48,782 nucleotides of DNA from a virus, in IMG/VR virus record IMGVR_UViG_3300021141_000014, positions 1 through 48,782 of that record; one strand, 5' to 3'. Position 1 is the first letter of the stretch. Every line of letters starts with the position of its first letter. Positions 16,651 through 21,987 of the stretch are shown piece after piece. The notes beneath the pieces were generated by a model. That model was given only the letters and a program-made list of their open reading frames with translations. It was not told the origin of the DNA and searched no databases. A program made the position numbers and the translations under genes.

Positions 16651-16664
16651 CAAGGAGAATGAAC

Positions 16665-16796
16665 ATGTCCACCTACACCCAAGAACAGGCCGACCGCGAT
16701 GTCTACGAAGAGTATCGCGCAGAGTGCCTCTACTTCGGCATCACGCCCAAGTCGTTCCGCGAATGGCTGACTGAAGACGAAGATGACGATCTCTGA
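16665..16796 (+). CDS. Small acidic early protein
   Basis: 43 residues from ATG at 16665, seven bases after AAGGAG; an ATG at 16659 is too close to the site. The protein (MSTYTQEQADRDVYEEYRAE then GITPKSFREWLTEDEDDDL) is acidic and helical. It is the first gene of the early operon. Small acidic first-transcribed proteins of phages often bind host enzymes, but no family is recognised here. Its stop codon lies inside the 5' stem of the next structured RNA. Confidence 0.6.
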   Translation: MSTYTQEQADRDVYEEYRAECLYFGITPKSFREWLTEDEDDDL

Positions 16797-16843
16797 CTTC
16801 CCCAGACTGTGGGCCTACGGGTCCACAGCGAGGATGAATTCAG
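16793..16843 (+). ncRNA. CGAGGAT-loop RNA element, copy 1
   Basis: Outer stem CTGACTTC (16793-16800) with GAATTCAG (16836-16843), one C-T mismatch. Internal loop CCCAGA (16801-16806) faces CGAGGAT (16829-16835). Distal hairpin CTGTGGGCC/GGTCCACAG with loop TACG. The 5' stem includes the stop codon of the gene before; AGGAG of the next gene follows eight bases after the 3' stem. Two further copies (17334, 18759) keep the loops while the distal hairpin sequence changes. Confidence 0.6.
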
Positions 16844-16858
16844 CACAGGAGAAAGTAC

Positions 16859-17116
16859 ATGAACACCAAGTTTGCAGACGCCGTCATCCCCCACATCACG
16901 CTGGCCAATGCGCTGGCTTGGGACGCCGACGATGAGAAGTTCCTCTGGGTCGTTTACAACGTCCTTGACCAGATCGGCTGGCCCACCACCGACGCAGCGG
17001 TCAACTGGATCGAGGATCGCTTTTACGAACTGATCGAGGACAACATCGAGCAGTGGGCAAACAGCCACGAAAGGGCGATGGTCGCAGCCACCAGAGGCTA
17101 CCACACCGATTTCTGA
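16859..17116 (+). CDS. Early hypothetical protein (85 aa)
   Basis: ATG at 16859 after AGGAG. An acidic, Trp-rich helical protein: MNTKFADAVIPHITLANALA, then DEKFLWVVYNVLDQIGWPTT and NWIEDRFYELIEDNIEQWAN. No cysteines, no catalytic motif. Not recognised. It is flanked by structured intergenic RNAs, a full element before and a 5' half (CTGATTTCCCCA) after its stop. Confidence 0.65.
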   Translation: MNTKFADAVIPHITLANALAWDADDEKFLWVVYNVLDQIGWPTTDAAVNWIEDRFYELIEDNIEQWANSHERAMVAATRGYHTDF

Positions 17117-17138
17117 TTTCCCCATAGGAGCAACCGAC

Positions 17139-17327
17139 ATGACCAAGAAACAAGCATATCTCCGCAGCCTCGCCATCCAGCCCACCGACTGGATCGAGGC
17201 CAGCGCATCCAGCCCATCCCCTCGCATGACGTGGATGCACACAGCGCTGCACAGGCTCGAACTGCGCCGCCGTGGACGCATCCAGTCGCATTACGCCGAC
17301 ATGGCCCAGCGTGAAGGCTGGCAGTGA
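17139..17327 (+). CDS. Early basic hypothetical protein (62 aa)
   Basis: ATG at 17139 after AGGAG with eight bases between. MTKKQAYLRSLAIQPTDWIE and HRLELRRRGRIQSHYADMAQ give a small basic helical protein with a possible DNA-binding character (two-helix, Arg-rich). No family recognised. Situated between two structured intergenic regions in the early operon. Confidence 0.6.
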   Translation: MTKKQAYLRSLAIQPTDWIEASASSPSPRMTWMHTALHRLELRRRGRIQSHYADMAQREGWQ

Positions 17328-17333
17328 TCGGCC

Positions 17334-17384
17334 CACTGACACCACCGGACGGCGGAGCGATCCGCCGCGAGGATGGCGCTAGTG
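17334..17384 (+). ncRNA. CGAGGAT-loop RNA element, copy 2
   Basis: Outer stem CACTGACACC (17334-17343) with GGCGCTAGTG (17375-17384), seven Watson-Crick pairs, one G-T and two A-C mismatches. Internal loop ACCGGA (17344-17349) faces CGAGGAT (17368-17374). Distal hairpin CGGCGGA/TCCGCCG with a GCGA tetraloop. Compared with copies 1 and 3 the outer and distal stems differ in sequence but keep pairing, while CGAGGAT is unchanged. AAGGAG follows seven bases later. Confidence 0.55.
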
Positions 17385-17402
17385 CCAACAAGGAGAAAGT
17401 AC

Positions 17403-17597
17403 ATGGCAAGACCAACCACCAAGGCAATCGAAGACCTGAAGAGCGAAGGCCTCTATTTCACCGCTGGCGCAATGCTGTTCCAGCTTGGCTATCCCCGCAA
17501 CTACGGTTGCCACTACGGGATGCGCTCAGACCTCGATCAATCTCGTGATGAGTTTTATCGCGGCTACGATGCCGCTGAAGCAGGAGCTACACGCTAA
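17403..17597 (+). CDS. Early hypothetical protein (64 aa)
   Basis: ATG at 17403 after AAGGAG. MARPTTKAIEDLKSEGLYFT, then GAMLFQLGYPRNYGCHYGMR and DEFYRGYDAAEAGATR. The pattern of a short helix, then aromatic/Gly-rich core, is not one I can assign. Its stop overlaps the start of the next small reading frame (TAATG). Confidence 0.6.
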   Translation: MARPTTKAIEDLKSEGLYFTAGAMLFQLGYPRNYGCHYGMRSDLDQSRDEFYRGYDAAEAGATR

Positions 17598-17695
17598 TGC
17601 CCTACCCACAGCCTAAGCACAGGCCGGTATCGCTGGCCCCATTGTTTTTTGCCGCCGTTTTTTGCGGGATCGGCATCCTCATCATCGGTAACTGA
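17597..17695 (+). CDS. Possible small membrane protein (32 aa)
   Basis: ATG at 17597 shares a base with the stop before it. The product begins MPYPQPKHRPVSLAPLFFAA and continues as one hydrophobic helix (VFCGIGILIIGN). Much of the hydrophobic stretch is encoded by a copy of the dispersed T-tract/CCGCCG repeat, so the frame could be an accident of that repeat. Coupling by the TAATG overlap favours translation. Confidence 0.4.
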   Translation: MPYPQPKHRPVSLAPLFFAAVFCGIGILIIGN

Positions 17696-17706
17696 AAGGA
17701 AGACAC

Positions 17707-17898
17707 ATGACCGACACGATTGCACGCCTCGACGATTTCACCGCCACGATGATCGCGGAGGGCGTCGAAGAAGCCACCTATGACCAACAAGTCGAAGCTT
17801 GGCAGTACCTGCACGACACCGGCTTGGCCTATCGCCTCCAAGGATGGTTTGGCCGCACCGCTCGATCCCTGATCGCTGAGGGGATCATCACCGAATAG
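17707..17898 (+). CDS. Early hypothetical protein (63 aa)
   Basis: ATG at 17707 after AAGGAAG. MTDTIARLDDFTATMIAEGV and EEATYDQQVEAWQYLHDTGL suggest a helical acidic protein; the end reads RLQGWFGRTARSLIAEGIIT. The G of its TAG stop is the first base of stem II of the hammerhead ribozyme that follows, so ribozyme cleavage would release this message 22 bases after the stop codon. Family not recognised. Confidence 0.65.
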   Translation: MTDTIARLDDFTATMIAEGVEEATYDQQVEAWQYLHDTGLAYRLQGWFGRTARSLIAEGIITE

Positions 17899-17952
17899 TC
17901 GAAACGCCCTTCGGGGCGTCTGCGAGGGGTGGCCACCCCGCACTGATGAGAC
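17898..17952 (+). ncRNA. Type II hammerhead ribozyme, copy 1
   Basis: Order of parts: stem II 5' strand GTC (17898-17900); GAAA; stem III CGCCC-TTCG-GGGCG; T and the cleavage-site C (17920); stem I from TGCG (17921) to CGCA (17939-17942) with a G/C-rich inner hairpin; core CTGATGA (17943-17949); stem II 3' strand GAC (17950-17952). Every conserved hammerhead core base is present. Cleavage is expected between 17920 and 17921. The element lies between two genes and AAGGAAG follows shortly after. Confidence 0.85.
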
Positions 17953-17976
17953 AGGCCAACCAAGGAAGGAAATACC

Positions 17977-18354
17977 ATGTCATTGAATTGGGACATCACG
18001 AACGTCACCGACAACGAGGCGATCTGCTTCTACCGCGACAGCGACGGAGATCGGTGCCTCAAACAGCAAACGCAGAACCTCCTGTTCCTGACGATGGTCG
18101 TGGGGATGAACTCGATCAACGAGCGCAACTACAAGGAGTTCTACACTCGAGTCGCCTTGTACGAACGGCTGCGCGGCGCTGTCATGACAGTGCTCAACGA
18201 TGAGGGTAAATGGGTCGACGATCCCTACACCCTCGAGGACATCCGCCAGCACATTGGTCTCTGGACCAACGCATCGAACGAGACGGCCACCGCATGGCGC
18301 AAGCGCATCCTCGGTAGCTGGGAGCACGACCTACTGATCGAACGCCTTCACTAA
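17977..18354 (+). CDS. Early hypothetical protein (125 aa)
   Basis: ATG at 17977 after GGAAGGAAATACC. The product starts MSLNWDITNVTDNEAICFYR; a middle helix region (TQNLLFLTMVVGMNSINERN; YKEFYTRVALYERLRGAVMT) and the end ATAWRKRILGSWEHDLLIER follow. It looks like a soluble alpha/beta protein of a phage-only family; not recognised. Ribozymes lie on both sides, so its message could be freed as a single-gene RNA. Confidence 0.7.
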   Translation: MSLNWDITNVTDNEAICFYRDSDGDRCLKQQTQNLLFLTMVVGMNSINERNYKEFYTRVALYERLRGAVMTVLNDEGKWVDDPYTLEDIRQHIGLWTNASNETATAWRKRILGSWEHDLLIERLH

Positions 18355-18410
18355 GTCGAAACGCCCCTCGGGGCGTCTGGCTGGGACTGACCGCCCACCA
18401 CTGATGAGAC
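18355..18410 (+). ncRNA. Type II hammerhead ribozyme, copy 2
   Basis: Starts on the base after a TAA stop. Parts: GTC (18355-18357), GAAA, stem III CGCCC-CTCG-GGGCG, T and cleavage-site C (18377), stem I TGG then bulged C then TGGG with loop ACTGACCG, closing with CCCA and CCA (to 18400), core CTGATGA (18401-18407), GAC (18408-18410). Stem I differs from copy 1 but remains paired. AGGAG follows nine bases later. Expected cut between 18377 and 18378. Confidence 0.85.
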
Positions 18411-18429
18411 AGGTCACAGGAGAATGCAC

Positions 18430-18762
18430 ATGGACGTAATTGAATTCGATCTCGACCGCTGGGCCACTAAGGGCGAAGCGACTGTCGCACGCAAACTGAT
18501 TCGCATCATCCTCGACAAGGGGTACGCCATCAGCGTCTTTGATGGCGAGGAATGGGTGGTCAAGGTCAGCACTGACCGCAAGGCAATCGTGCGAGCGATA
18601 GGATCGACCGGCGAAGACCTGATCCGCATCCGCGAGTTTGACAAGCATGTCGGCTCATTCTGGCTGGTCTACGGCAACGCAGATGACGGCAGCGAGCTGA
18701 TCGCCGATCACACCGACAACGAGCTCTGCAACGAAATCTGGAGCGAGCTGTTCCCAGACTGA
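18430..18762 (+). CDS. Early hypothetical protein (110 aa)
   Basis: ATG at 18430, seven bases after AGGAG; an upstream ATG at 18424 is too near. MDVIEFDLDRWATKGEATVA, then LIRIILDKGYAISVFDGEEW and VVKVSTDRKAIVRAIGSTGE, an alternating strand/helix protein with acidic end (NELCNEIWSELFPD). It resembles small phage proteins of unknown function. Its stop lies in the 5' stem of RNA element copy 3. Confidence 0.7.
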   Translation: MDVIEFDLDRWATKGEATVARKLIRIILDKGYAISVFDGEEWVVKVSTDRKAIVRAIGSTGEDLIRIREFDKHVGSFWLVYGNADDGSELIADHTDNELCNEIWSELFPD

Positions 18763-18811
18763 CTTCCCCAGAGGGCTGGGTCTCACGATCCGGCCCCGAG
18801 GATGAATTCAG
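18759..18811 (+). ncRNA. CGAGGAT-loop RNA element, copy 3
   Basis: Outer stem CTGACTTC (18759-18766) with GAATTCAG (18804-18811), identical to copy 1. Internal loop CCCAGA (18767-18772) faces CGAGGAT (18797-18803). The distal hairpin GGGCTGGGT/ATCCGGCCC, loop CTCACG, is unrelated in sequence to that of copy 1 yet pairs over nine positions. AAGGAG of the next gene starts two bases after the 3' stem, so the structure could also control ribosome access. Confidence 0.6.
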
Positions 18812-18825
18812 CAAGGAGAATGAAC

Positions 18826-19176
18826 ATGGAACGTCCCTTCGATTATGTCGGTCGCCACAGCGATATCTACAGGCCCGACGAAGATGACCTACGTCCTGCC
18901 AATGGCAGCACCTTTCACTATGGGTATGACGCCTGTGGTGGCAACTCTGTCACCGTCACTGGTTGGCTGGCTCCGGAAGAGTGGAGCGATGAGGACATCA
19001 GGGAGATCGTGTCCCTTAGATTTCCCGCCGAATTTTGCCAACACGAGCACGACTGCTGCGGCAAGTACTACCCAGAACAGGGGCAGGTCATCGGCATCGA
19101 ACACGATGTGCGGAACCAGTACGGCGACCGCTGCCACCTCGTGCTGGTCCGCATCCGGTACGTGCAGAACGTGTAA
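18826..19176 (+). CDS. Early hypothetical protein with His/Cys cluster (116 aa)
   Basis: ATG at 18826 after AAGGAG. MERPFDYVGRHSDIYRPDED leads to FHYGYDACGGNSVTVTGWLA and a possible metal-binding cluster, EFCQHEHDCCGKYYPEQGQV, near residue 68. The end is beta-prone (GDRCHLVLVRIRYVQNV). A zinc site is a reasonable guess from Cys-x-His-x-His-x2-Cys-Cys. No known family is recognised. Confidence 0.65.
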   Translation: MERPFDYVGRHSDIYRPDEDDLRPANGSTFHYGYDACGGNSVTVTGWLAPEEWSDEDIREIVSLRFPAEFCQHEHDCCGKYYPEQGQVIGIEHDVRNQYGDRCHLVLVRIRYVQNV

Positions 19177-19188
19177 GGGAGAGTCGAG

Positions 19189-19299
19189 ATGGAAGACGCA
19201 ATGTGGGAACCGCACAACGAGTGCGCAGACGATAACTGGTGCGGCCTCTGTGGATCGCACCACCACTGGCAAGACGAATGCCAAGACGAAGAGGAATAG
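19189..19299 (+). CDS. Tiny Cys/His-rich acidic protein (36 aa)
   Basis: ATG at 19189 after GGGAGAG. MEDAMWEPHNECADDNWCGL followed by CGSHHHWQDECQDEEE. Four Cys and four His in 36 residues (Cys12, Cys18, Cys21, Cys31; His24-26) suggest a small zinc-binding fold. Its TAG stop overlaps the start of hammerhead copy 3. Short, but ribosome site, composition and context support it. Confidence 0.55.
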   Translation: MEDAMWEPHNECADDNWCGLCGSHHHWQDECQDEEE

Positions 19300-19353
19300 T
19301 CGAAACGGGCTTCGGCCCGTCTGGCGGAGATTGCCACCCGCCACTGATGAGAC
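19299..19353 (+). ncRNA. Type II hammerhead ribozyme, copy 3
   Basis: Parts: GTC (19299-19301), GAAA, stem III CGGGC-TTCG-GCCCG, T and cleavage-site C (19321), stem I TGGCGG/CCGCCA with loop AGATTGCCAC (19322-19343), core CTGATGA (19344-19350), GAC (19351-19353). Stem III has swapped bases relative to copies 1 and 2 (CGGGC/GCCCG for CGCCC/GGGCG), a clear covariation. AGGAG follows six bases later. Expected cut between 19321 and 19322. Confidence 0.85.
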
Positions 19354-19371
19354 AGGCAAAGGAGAATAAGA

Positions 19372-19617
19372 ATGGATATTTCCAACAACGCACCCAGCGT
19401 GAAGGACATCCTCGCAGTGCCACTGGCCGAGGGCGTCCGATACAGGCTGGATGACGCCGACATCGTACGTGTCCGCGCACGCATCTACCAACTGAACCAG
19501 AACAACGCCGCAGGATGGCGCTGGCGCACGACGAAGATCGCTGCACGCACCAGATCGAAAAACCCCACGATCATCGCAAACCTTGTTCACACGCTGATCG
19601 TGTGGCGGATCAAGTAG
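19372..19617 (+). CDS. Basic early protein (81 aa)
   Basis: ATG at 19372 after AAGGAG. MDISNNAPSVKDILAVPLAE, then VRYRLDDADIVRVRARIYQL and GWRWRTTKIAARTRSKNPTI. Arg-rich helix region (IAARTR) suggests nucleic-acid binding; the middle could form a winged or HTH-like unit, but I cannot confirm it. It is the first gene after hammerhead copy 3. Confidence 0.6.
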   Translation: MDISNNAPSVKDILAVPLAEGVRYRLDDADIVRVRARIYQLNQNNAAGWRWRTTKIAARTRSKNPTIIANLVHTLIVWRIK

Positions 19618-19627
19618 GAGGCCGACA

Positions 19628-19825
19628 ATGCGGAAGTACATAACGATCAGCCTCGACTGTGAAGAAGGGGACGCCTCCCTCACGCCAGAGTCCGAGGCAC
19701 TTGTTGCGGAAATGGCAAGTCGTGGTGATTTGATGGACTGCGACCAACTCGATGACATCTTGCGCATCTTCGAAGGTGCGTGCGGCCTCGCTATGGTCCG
19801 CTTTGTCTCAAAAACCGCTCACTGA
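19628..19825 (+). CDS. Acidic early protein (65 aa)
   Basis: ATG at 19628, with AGGAGG upstream (stop-proximal). MRKYITISLDCEEGDASLTP and ESEALVAEMASRGDLMDCDQ give an acidic small protein ending GLAMVRFVSKTAH. The stop overlaps the next ATG (TGATG). Not recognised. Confidence 0.6.
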   Translation: MRKYITISLDCEEGDASLTPESEALVAEMASRGDLMDCDQLDDILRIFEGACGLAMVRFVSKTAH

Positions 19826-19983
19826 TGCAGTGGCGCGTAGTACTCATGGCGGACGGCAAAAGCTCTGTCCGCCATGTATCCGCCGAAAGTGCGGCAGCGG
19901 CTCGAGAGACTGCTGTCGCCAATTTCAAGAAAGAAACCGGCCTTGACGCAACTGTCGGCCACATCCTCCGAAACAGACGTTGA
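19825..19983 (+). CDS. Early hypothetical protein (52 aa)
   Basis: ATG at 19825, coupled to the gene before by TGATG. MQWRVVLMADGKSSVRHVSA then ESAAAARETAVANFKKETGL: a strand, a strand and one helix, then a basic end (ILRNRR). The opening resembles small phage proteins with a beta-beta-alpha unit (MADGK...VSAESAAAA), function unknown. Confidence 0.6.
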   Translation: MQWRVVLMADGKSSVRHVSAESAAAARETAVANFKKETGLDATVGHILRNRR

Positions 19984-19990
19984 TGCGTTT

Positions 19991-20007
19991 ATATGCTTGA
20001 CGCATAT
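19991..20007. promoter_or_regulatory. Palindrome ATATGC-TTGAC-GCATAT before ardC
   Basis: A perfect 6+6 inverted repeat whose 5-base spacer, with the next base, reads TTGACG, a -35-like box. No good -10 sits 16-18 bases downstream, so a promoter here is doubtful. The repeat is related to the one at 16437-16453. An operator reading is reasonable but untested. Confidence 0.35.
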
Positions 20008-20045
20008 GCGAGGGTTTATTAGGGAAAATATCGAAAGGATTCGAA

Positions 20046-20909
20046 ATGAAGCAGGATATTTACGAGAACGTCACCAACCGAGTGTTGGAAATGATGGAAA
20101 CGCATGGCACGAACTGGATCAACCCGTTCGCACGCAAGGGCAAGTCCCTTCGCCCCCACAACATCGCCAGCAAGAAAGCCTATCGCGGCATCAACGCGAT
20201 GATGCTGATGTGGTCGCCCTATGCCAGCCCCTCATGGGGAACCTTCAAGCAGTGGAACGAGCGAGGCTGCAAGGTGCGCAAGGGTGAGAAGTCCACGCCG
20301 ATCATCTACTGGCAGTTCATCGAGAAGGAAGACGAGAAGGGTAAGAAGGTGACGATCCCCTTCCTTCGCCAGTACTACATCTTCAACGTGGAACAGGTCG
20401 AGGGCGACTATGTAGATGCTCTACTGTCTTCCCCTACTGGTGGCGCGGATGAGATCGCTGCTGCTGAGGATTTTTTCCGCCAAATCCCTGCGGACGTTCG
20501 CCACAGTGACCAAGGCCGTGCCTACTACAGCCCAGTCACCGACCACATCCACATGCCGCACAAGGCCGTGTTCGAAGACACGCCGACCAGTTCCGCGACC
20601 GAGTGCTACTACAGCACCCTGTCCCATGAACTGACGCACTGGACCGGCCACAAGTCGCGGCTGGATCGCCTCACTGAGGATCGCTTCGGCGGCGAAGACT
20701 ATGCGCGGGAAGAACTGGTCGCAGAGATCGGTGCTGCCCTGCTCTGCGCCCACCTCGAGATCAGCGCTGCACCGCGCCCTGATCACGCCCAGTACCTCAA
20801 CGGCTGGATGCAGAAGCTGTCTGATCACAAGCGCGAGTTCGTGTCGGCGGCATCGGCAGCGGCCAAGGCGGTCGACCACATAATTGAACTATCAGGAAAG
20901 GAAGCCTAA
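20046..20909 (+). CDS. ArdC-like antirestriction protein
   Basis: 287 residues from ATG at 20046 (GAAAGGA upstream). The N-terminal ArdC ssDNA-binding part is clear: MKQDIYENVTNRVLEMMETH, WINPFARKGKSLRPHN, KKAYRGINAMMLMW and GTFKQWNERGCKVRKGEKST. The C-terminal part is a zincin-like domain with SHELTHWTGHKSRLDR (HELTH at 194-198) and a likely third ligand in EELVAEIGAALLC. Known relatives protect incoming plasmid or phage DNA from restriction. Position in the early operon fits that use. Confidence 0.88.
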   Translation: MKQDIYENVTNRVLEMMETHGTNWINPFARKGKSLRPHNIASKKAYRGINAMMLMWSPYASPSWGTFKQWNERGCKVRKGEKSTPIIYWQFIEKEDEKGKKVTIPFLRQYYIFNVEQVEGDYVDALLSSPTGGADEIAAAEDFFRQIPADVRHSDQGRAYYSPVTDHIHMPHKAVFEDTPTSSATECYYSTLSHELTHWTGHKSRLDRLTEDRFGGEDYAREELVAEIGAALLCAHLEISAAPRPDHAQYLNGWMQKLSDHKREFVSAASAAAKAVDHIIELSGKEA

Positions 20910-21012
20910 TGATCATCGGTACAGCCCCGCGCAGGAACAAGCTGCGCATCTCTTCTGACAGTGTCTGGCCCCTACGCAGTGCGTCGGGGCGGACCTTCGC
21001 CGAGGAAAAACA

Positions 21013-21096
21013 ATGCACGACCTCTTCATCGGCTTGCTCATCTGCATCGCCGCTCTCTACATCGCAATCCGATTCACCCCACGCTGTGACGAATAG
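21013..21096 (+). CDS. Small membrane protein (27 aa)
   Basis: ATG at 21013, five bases after GAGGA. MHDLFIGLLICIAALYIAIR is one membrane helix followed by FTPRCDE. The preceding 100 bases contain a strong hairpin (GCCCC-T-ACGC/GCGT-C-GGGGC at 20968-20990) and look like a leader. The next gene's AAAGGA follows the stop directly. Function unknown; small one-helix early proteins of phages often target membrane partners. Confidence 0.55.
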   Translation: MHDLFIGLLICIAALYIAIRFTPRCDE

Positions 21097-21108
21097 AAAG
21101 GACTGATC

Positions 21109-21366
21109 GTGTTCGTTCGATACATCCCCAAGAAGAGCGGAGAAGCGCCGCCACAATGGACTGCAACGACGCCTTGGTCTTTGTGGCCGAATGAACCCAA
21201 GGTCCAAGCGGTGGTGCCTTCATGGATCGCTGGCTCTGCATACGGCGTACCCATAACCGCAGTCGACGCCGAATGGTTCAAGGACATCATCGTTCAGGTT
21301 CGCGGCCTTCCTATCGAGAAGGCTGTCCGCATCTTGATGGAAAGCTTTCCTGATGAGCAAGCGTAG
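21109..21366 (+). CDS. Early hypothetical protein (85 aa)
   Basis: GTG at 21109 with AAAGGA six bases upstream. MFVRYIPKKSGEAPPQWTAT, then AVVPSWIAGSAYGVPITAVD and FKDIIVQVRGLPIEKAVRIL. The C-terminal helix and the central Trp/Gly segment do not match a family I know. It overlaps the next gene by 14 bases. Confidence 0.6.
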   Translation: MFVRYIPKKSGEAPPQWTATTPWSLWPNEPKVQAVVPSWIAGSAYGVPITAVDAEWFKDIIVQVRGLPIEKAVRILMESFPDEQA

Positions 21367-21622
21367 CTACAGGCTGGAGCCTCTGCCCCACTACGCACCA
21401 TCTCGCAGCACTGGCGCGTCCCACGCACTGCACCTTGGCGGTCGTGGTCAGTGCTGCTCACACGAGATCGAGTACTTCGCGATGGCGTGCGCCGACAACG
21501 ACTTCATGGAGCTTCTTGGCAAGCACTGGGTCGCGACCGGCGAGAGCCTTTTGTCATCGCACAAGAAGCCTACCGAAACTCTGATCGCCGAAATCGACGC
21601 AGCACTGGAGAAGCAACCATGA
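21353..21622 (+). CDS. Early hypothetical protein (89 aa)
   Basis: ATG at 21353 within the end of the gene before. MSKRSYRLEPLPHYAPSRST has a basic, Pro/His-rich start; then CCSHEIEYFAMACADNDFME and a helical end. Cys/His content is notable (GQCCSHEI), but spacing does not point to a standard zinc finger. Ends in an ATGA overlap with the next short frame. Confidence 0.55.
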   Translation: MSKRSYRLEPLPHYAPSRSTGASHALHLGGRGQCCSHEIEYFAMACADNDFMELLGKHWVATGESLLSSHKKPTETLIAEIDAALEKQP

Positions 21623-21696
21623 CCCTGCGCCAATTCCTTTTTGACAACTTCGGCTGGGATATTTACGACTGGGATCCAGACGACATTCGATTTTAA
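21619..21696 (+). CDS. Tiny acidic protein (25 aa)
   Basis: ATG at 21619, eight bases after GGAG, overlapping the stop before it by ATGA. The product MTLRQFLFDNFGWDIYDWDP then DDIRF is acidic and aromatic. Very short; kept because of the ribosome site and coupled start. No function proposed. Confidence 0.4.
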   Translation: MTLRQFLFDNFGWDIYDWDPDDIRF

Positions 21697-21987
21697 GAAC
21701 ACCCCTCACTCGGCTCCTTTCGATCTCGACAACCACGGCGGGATAGACGGCTAGGCAGCGGAAGCATCAAACACCTCTGAGTGAAGGGGACCATATGGTA
21801 CTAAGGTGTGAATGCCTAGCAACGTGGTAACCAGCGACGATTGATCGCAGCGGCGAACAGAAAAACAACAGCCGCATCTCTCTGAAAATACAGACCTATT
21901 TATTTCAACTCGCGTCTCTGCGTTAGTTGAAGCAACCAGTCTTTGGCCGTAAAGCCGGAGGTCCACCCCCATGTAATGGAGCTTTGA
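21697..21987 (+). promoter_or_regulatory. Long untranslated leader of the ribonucleotide reductase gene
   Basis: 291 bases without a credible gene. Besides the structured element at 21750-21820 there is a hairpin GCGGC/GCCGC at about 21851-21876, GTTG/CAAC near 21927-21936 and GGC/GCC near 21946-21957, then GGAG six bases before the nrdJ ATG. A T/A-rich segment (21885-21905) may hold a promoter, but no clear -35/-10 pair is seen. No B12-box consensus is visible. Confidence 0.5.
21750..21820 (+). ncRNA. Structured leader RNA upstream of nrdJ
   Basis: GCTAGGCA (21750-21757) pairs with TGCCTAGC (21813-21820). After an asymmetric internal loop (13 bases against 3), ACACCT (21771-21776) pairs with AGGTGT (21804-21809). 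The apical part contains the palindrome CCATATGG. Two perfectly paired stems with a large one-sided loop suggest a riboswitch-like or protein-binding leader. A candidate RNA class linked to nrdJ genes has been described by others; whether this matches it cannot be decided here. Confidence 0.5.

Larger units (their letters stand above)
16343..16664. promoter_or_regulatory. Divergent control region between late and early genes
   Basis: 322 bases separate the minus-strand late block from the plus-strand early block. The region holds the 16437-16453 palindrome, a sigma70-like promoter facing right (16484-16511), a strong hairpin CCCAACGGGG/TCCCCGCTGGG at 16584-16611, and a second stem-loop (16607-16650) that ends just before the AAGGAG of the first early gene. 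No late promoter facing left is obvious. Confidence 0.6.

Noticed and set aside
16569-16664. Coding extension of the first early gene to 16569
   Set aside because: The segment is a hairpin-rich leader; AAGGAG at 16652 places the start at 16665.
20909-21106. 65-residue frame after ardC with AAGGAAG before its ATG
   Set aside because: The ribosome site is good, but the region has a strong hairpin (20968-20990), and the second half only mirrors the 27-residue membrane protein gene in another frame. Left out, though a short real peptide cannot be excluded.
21697-21987. Cobalamin riboswitch before nrdJ
   Set aside because: The conserved B12-box and the usual four-way core sequences are not seen.
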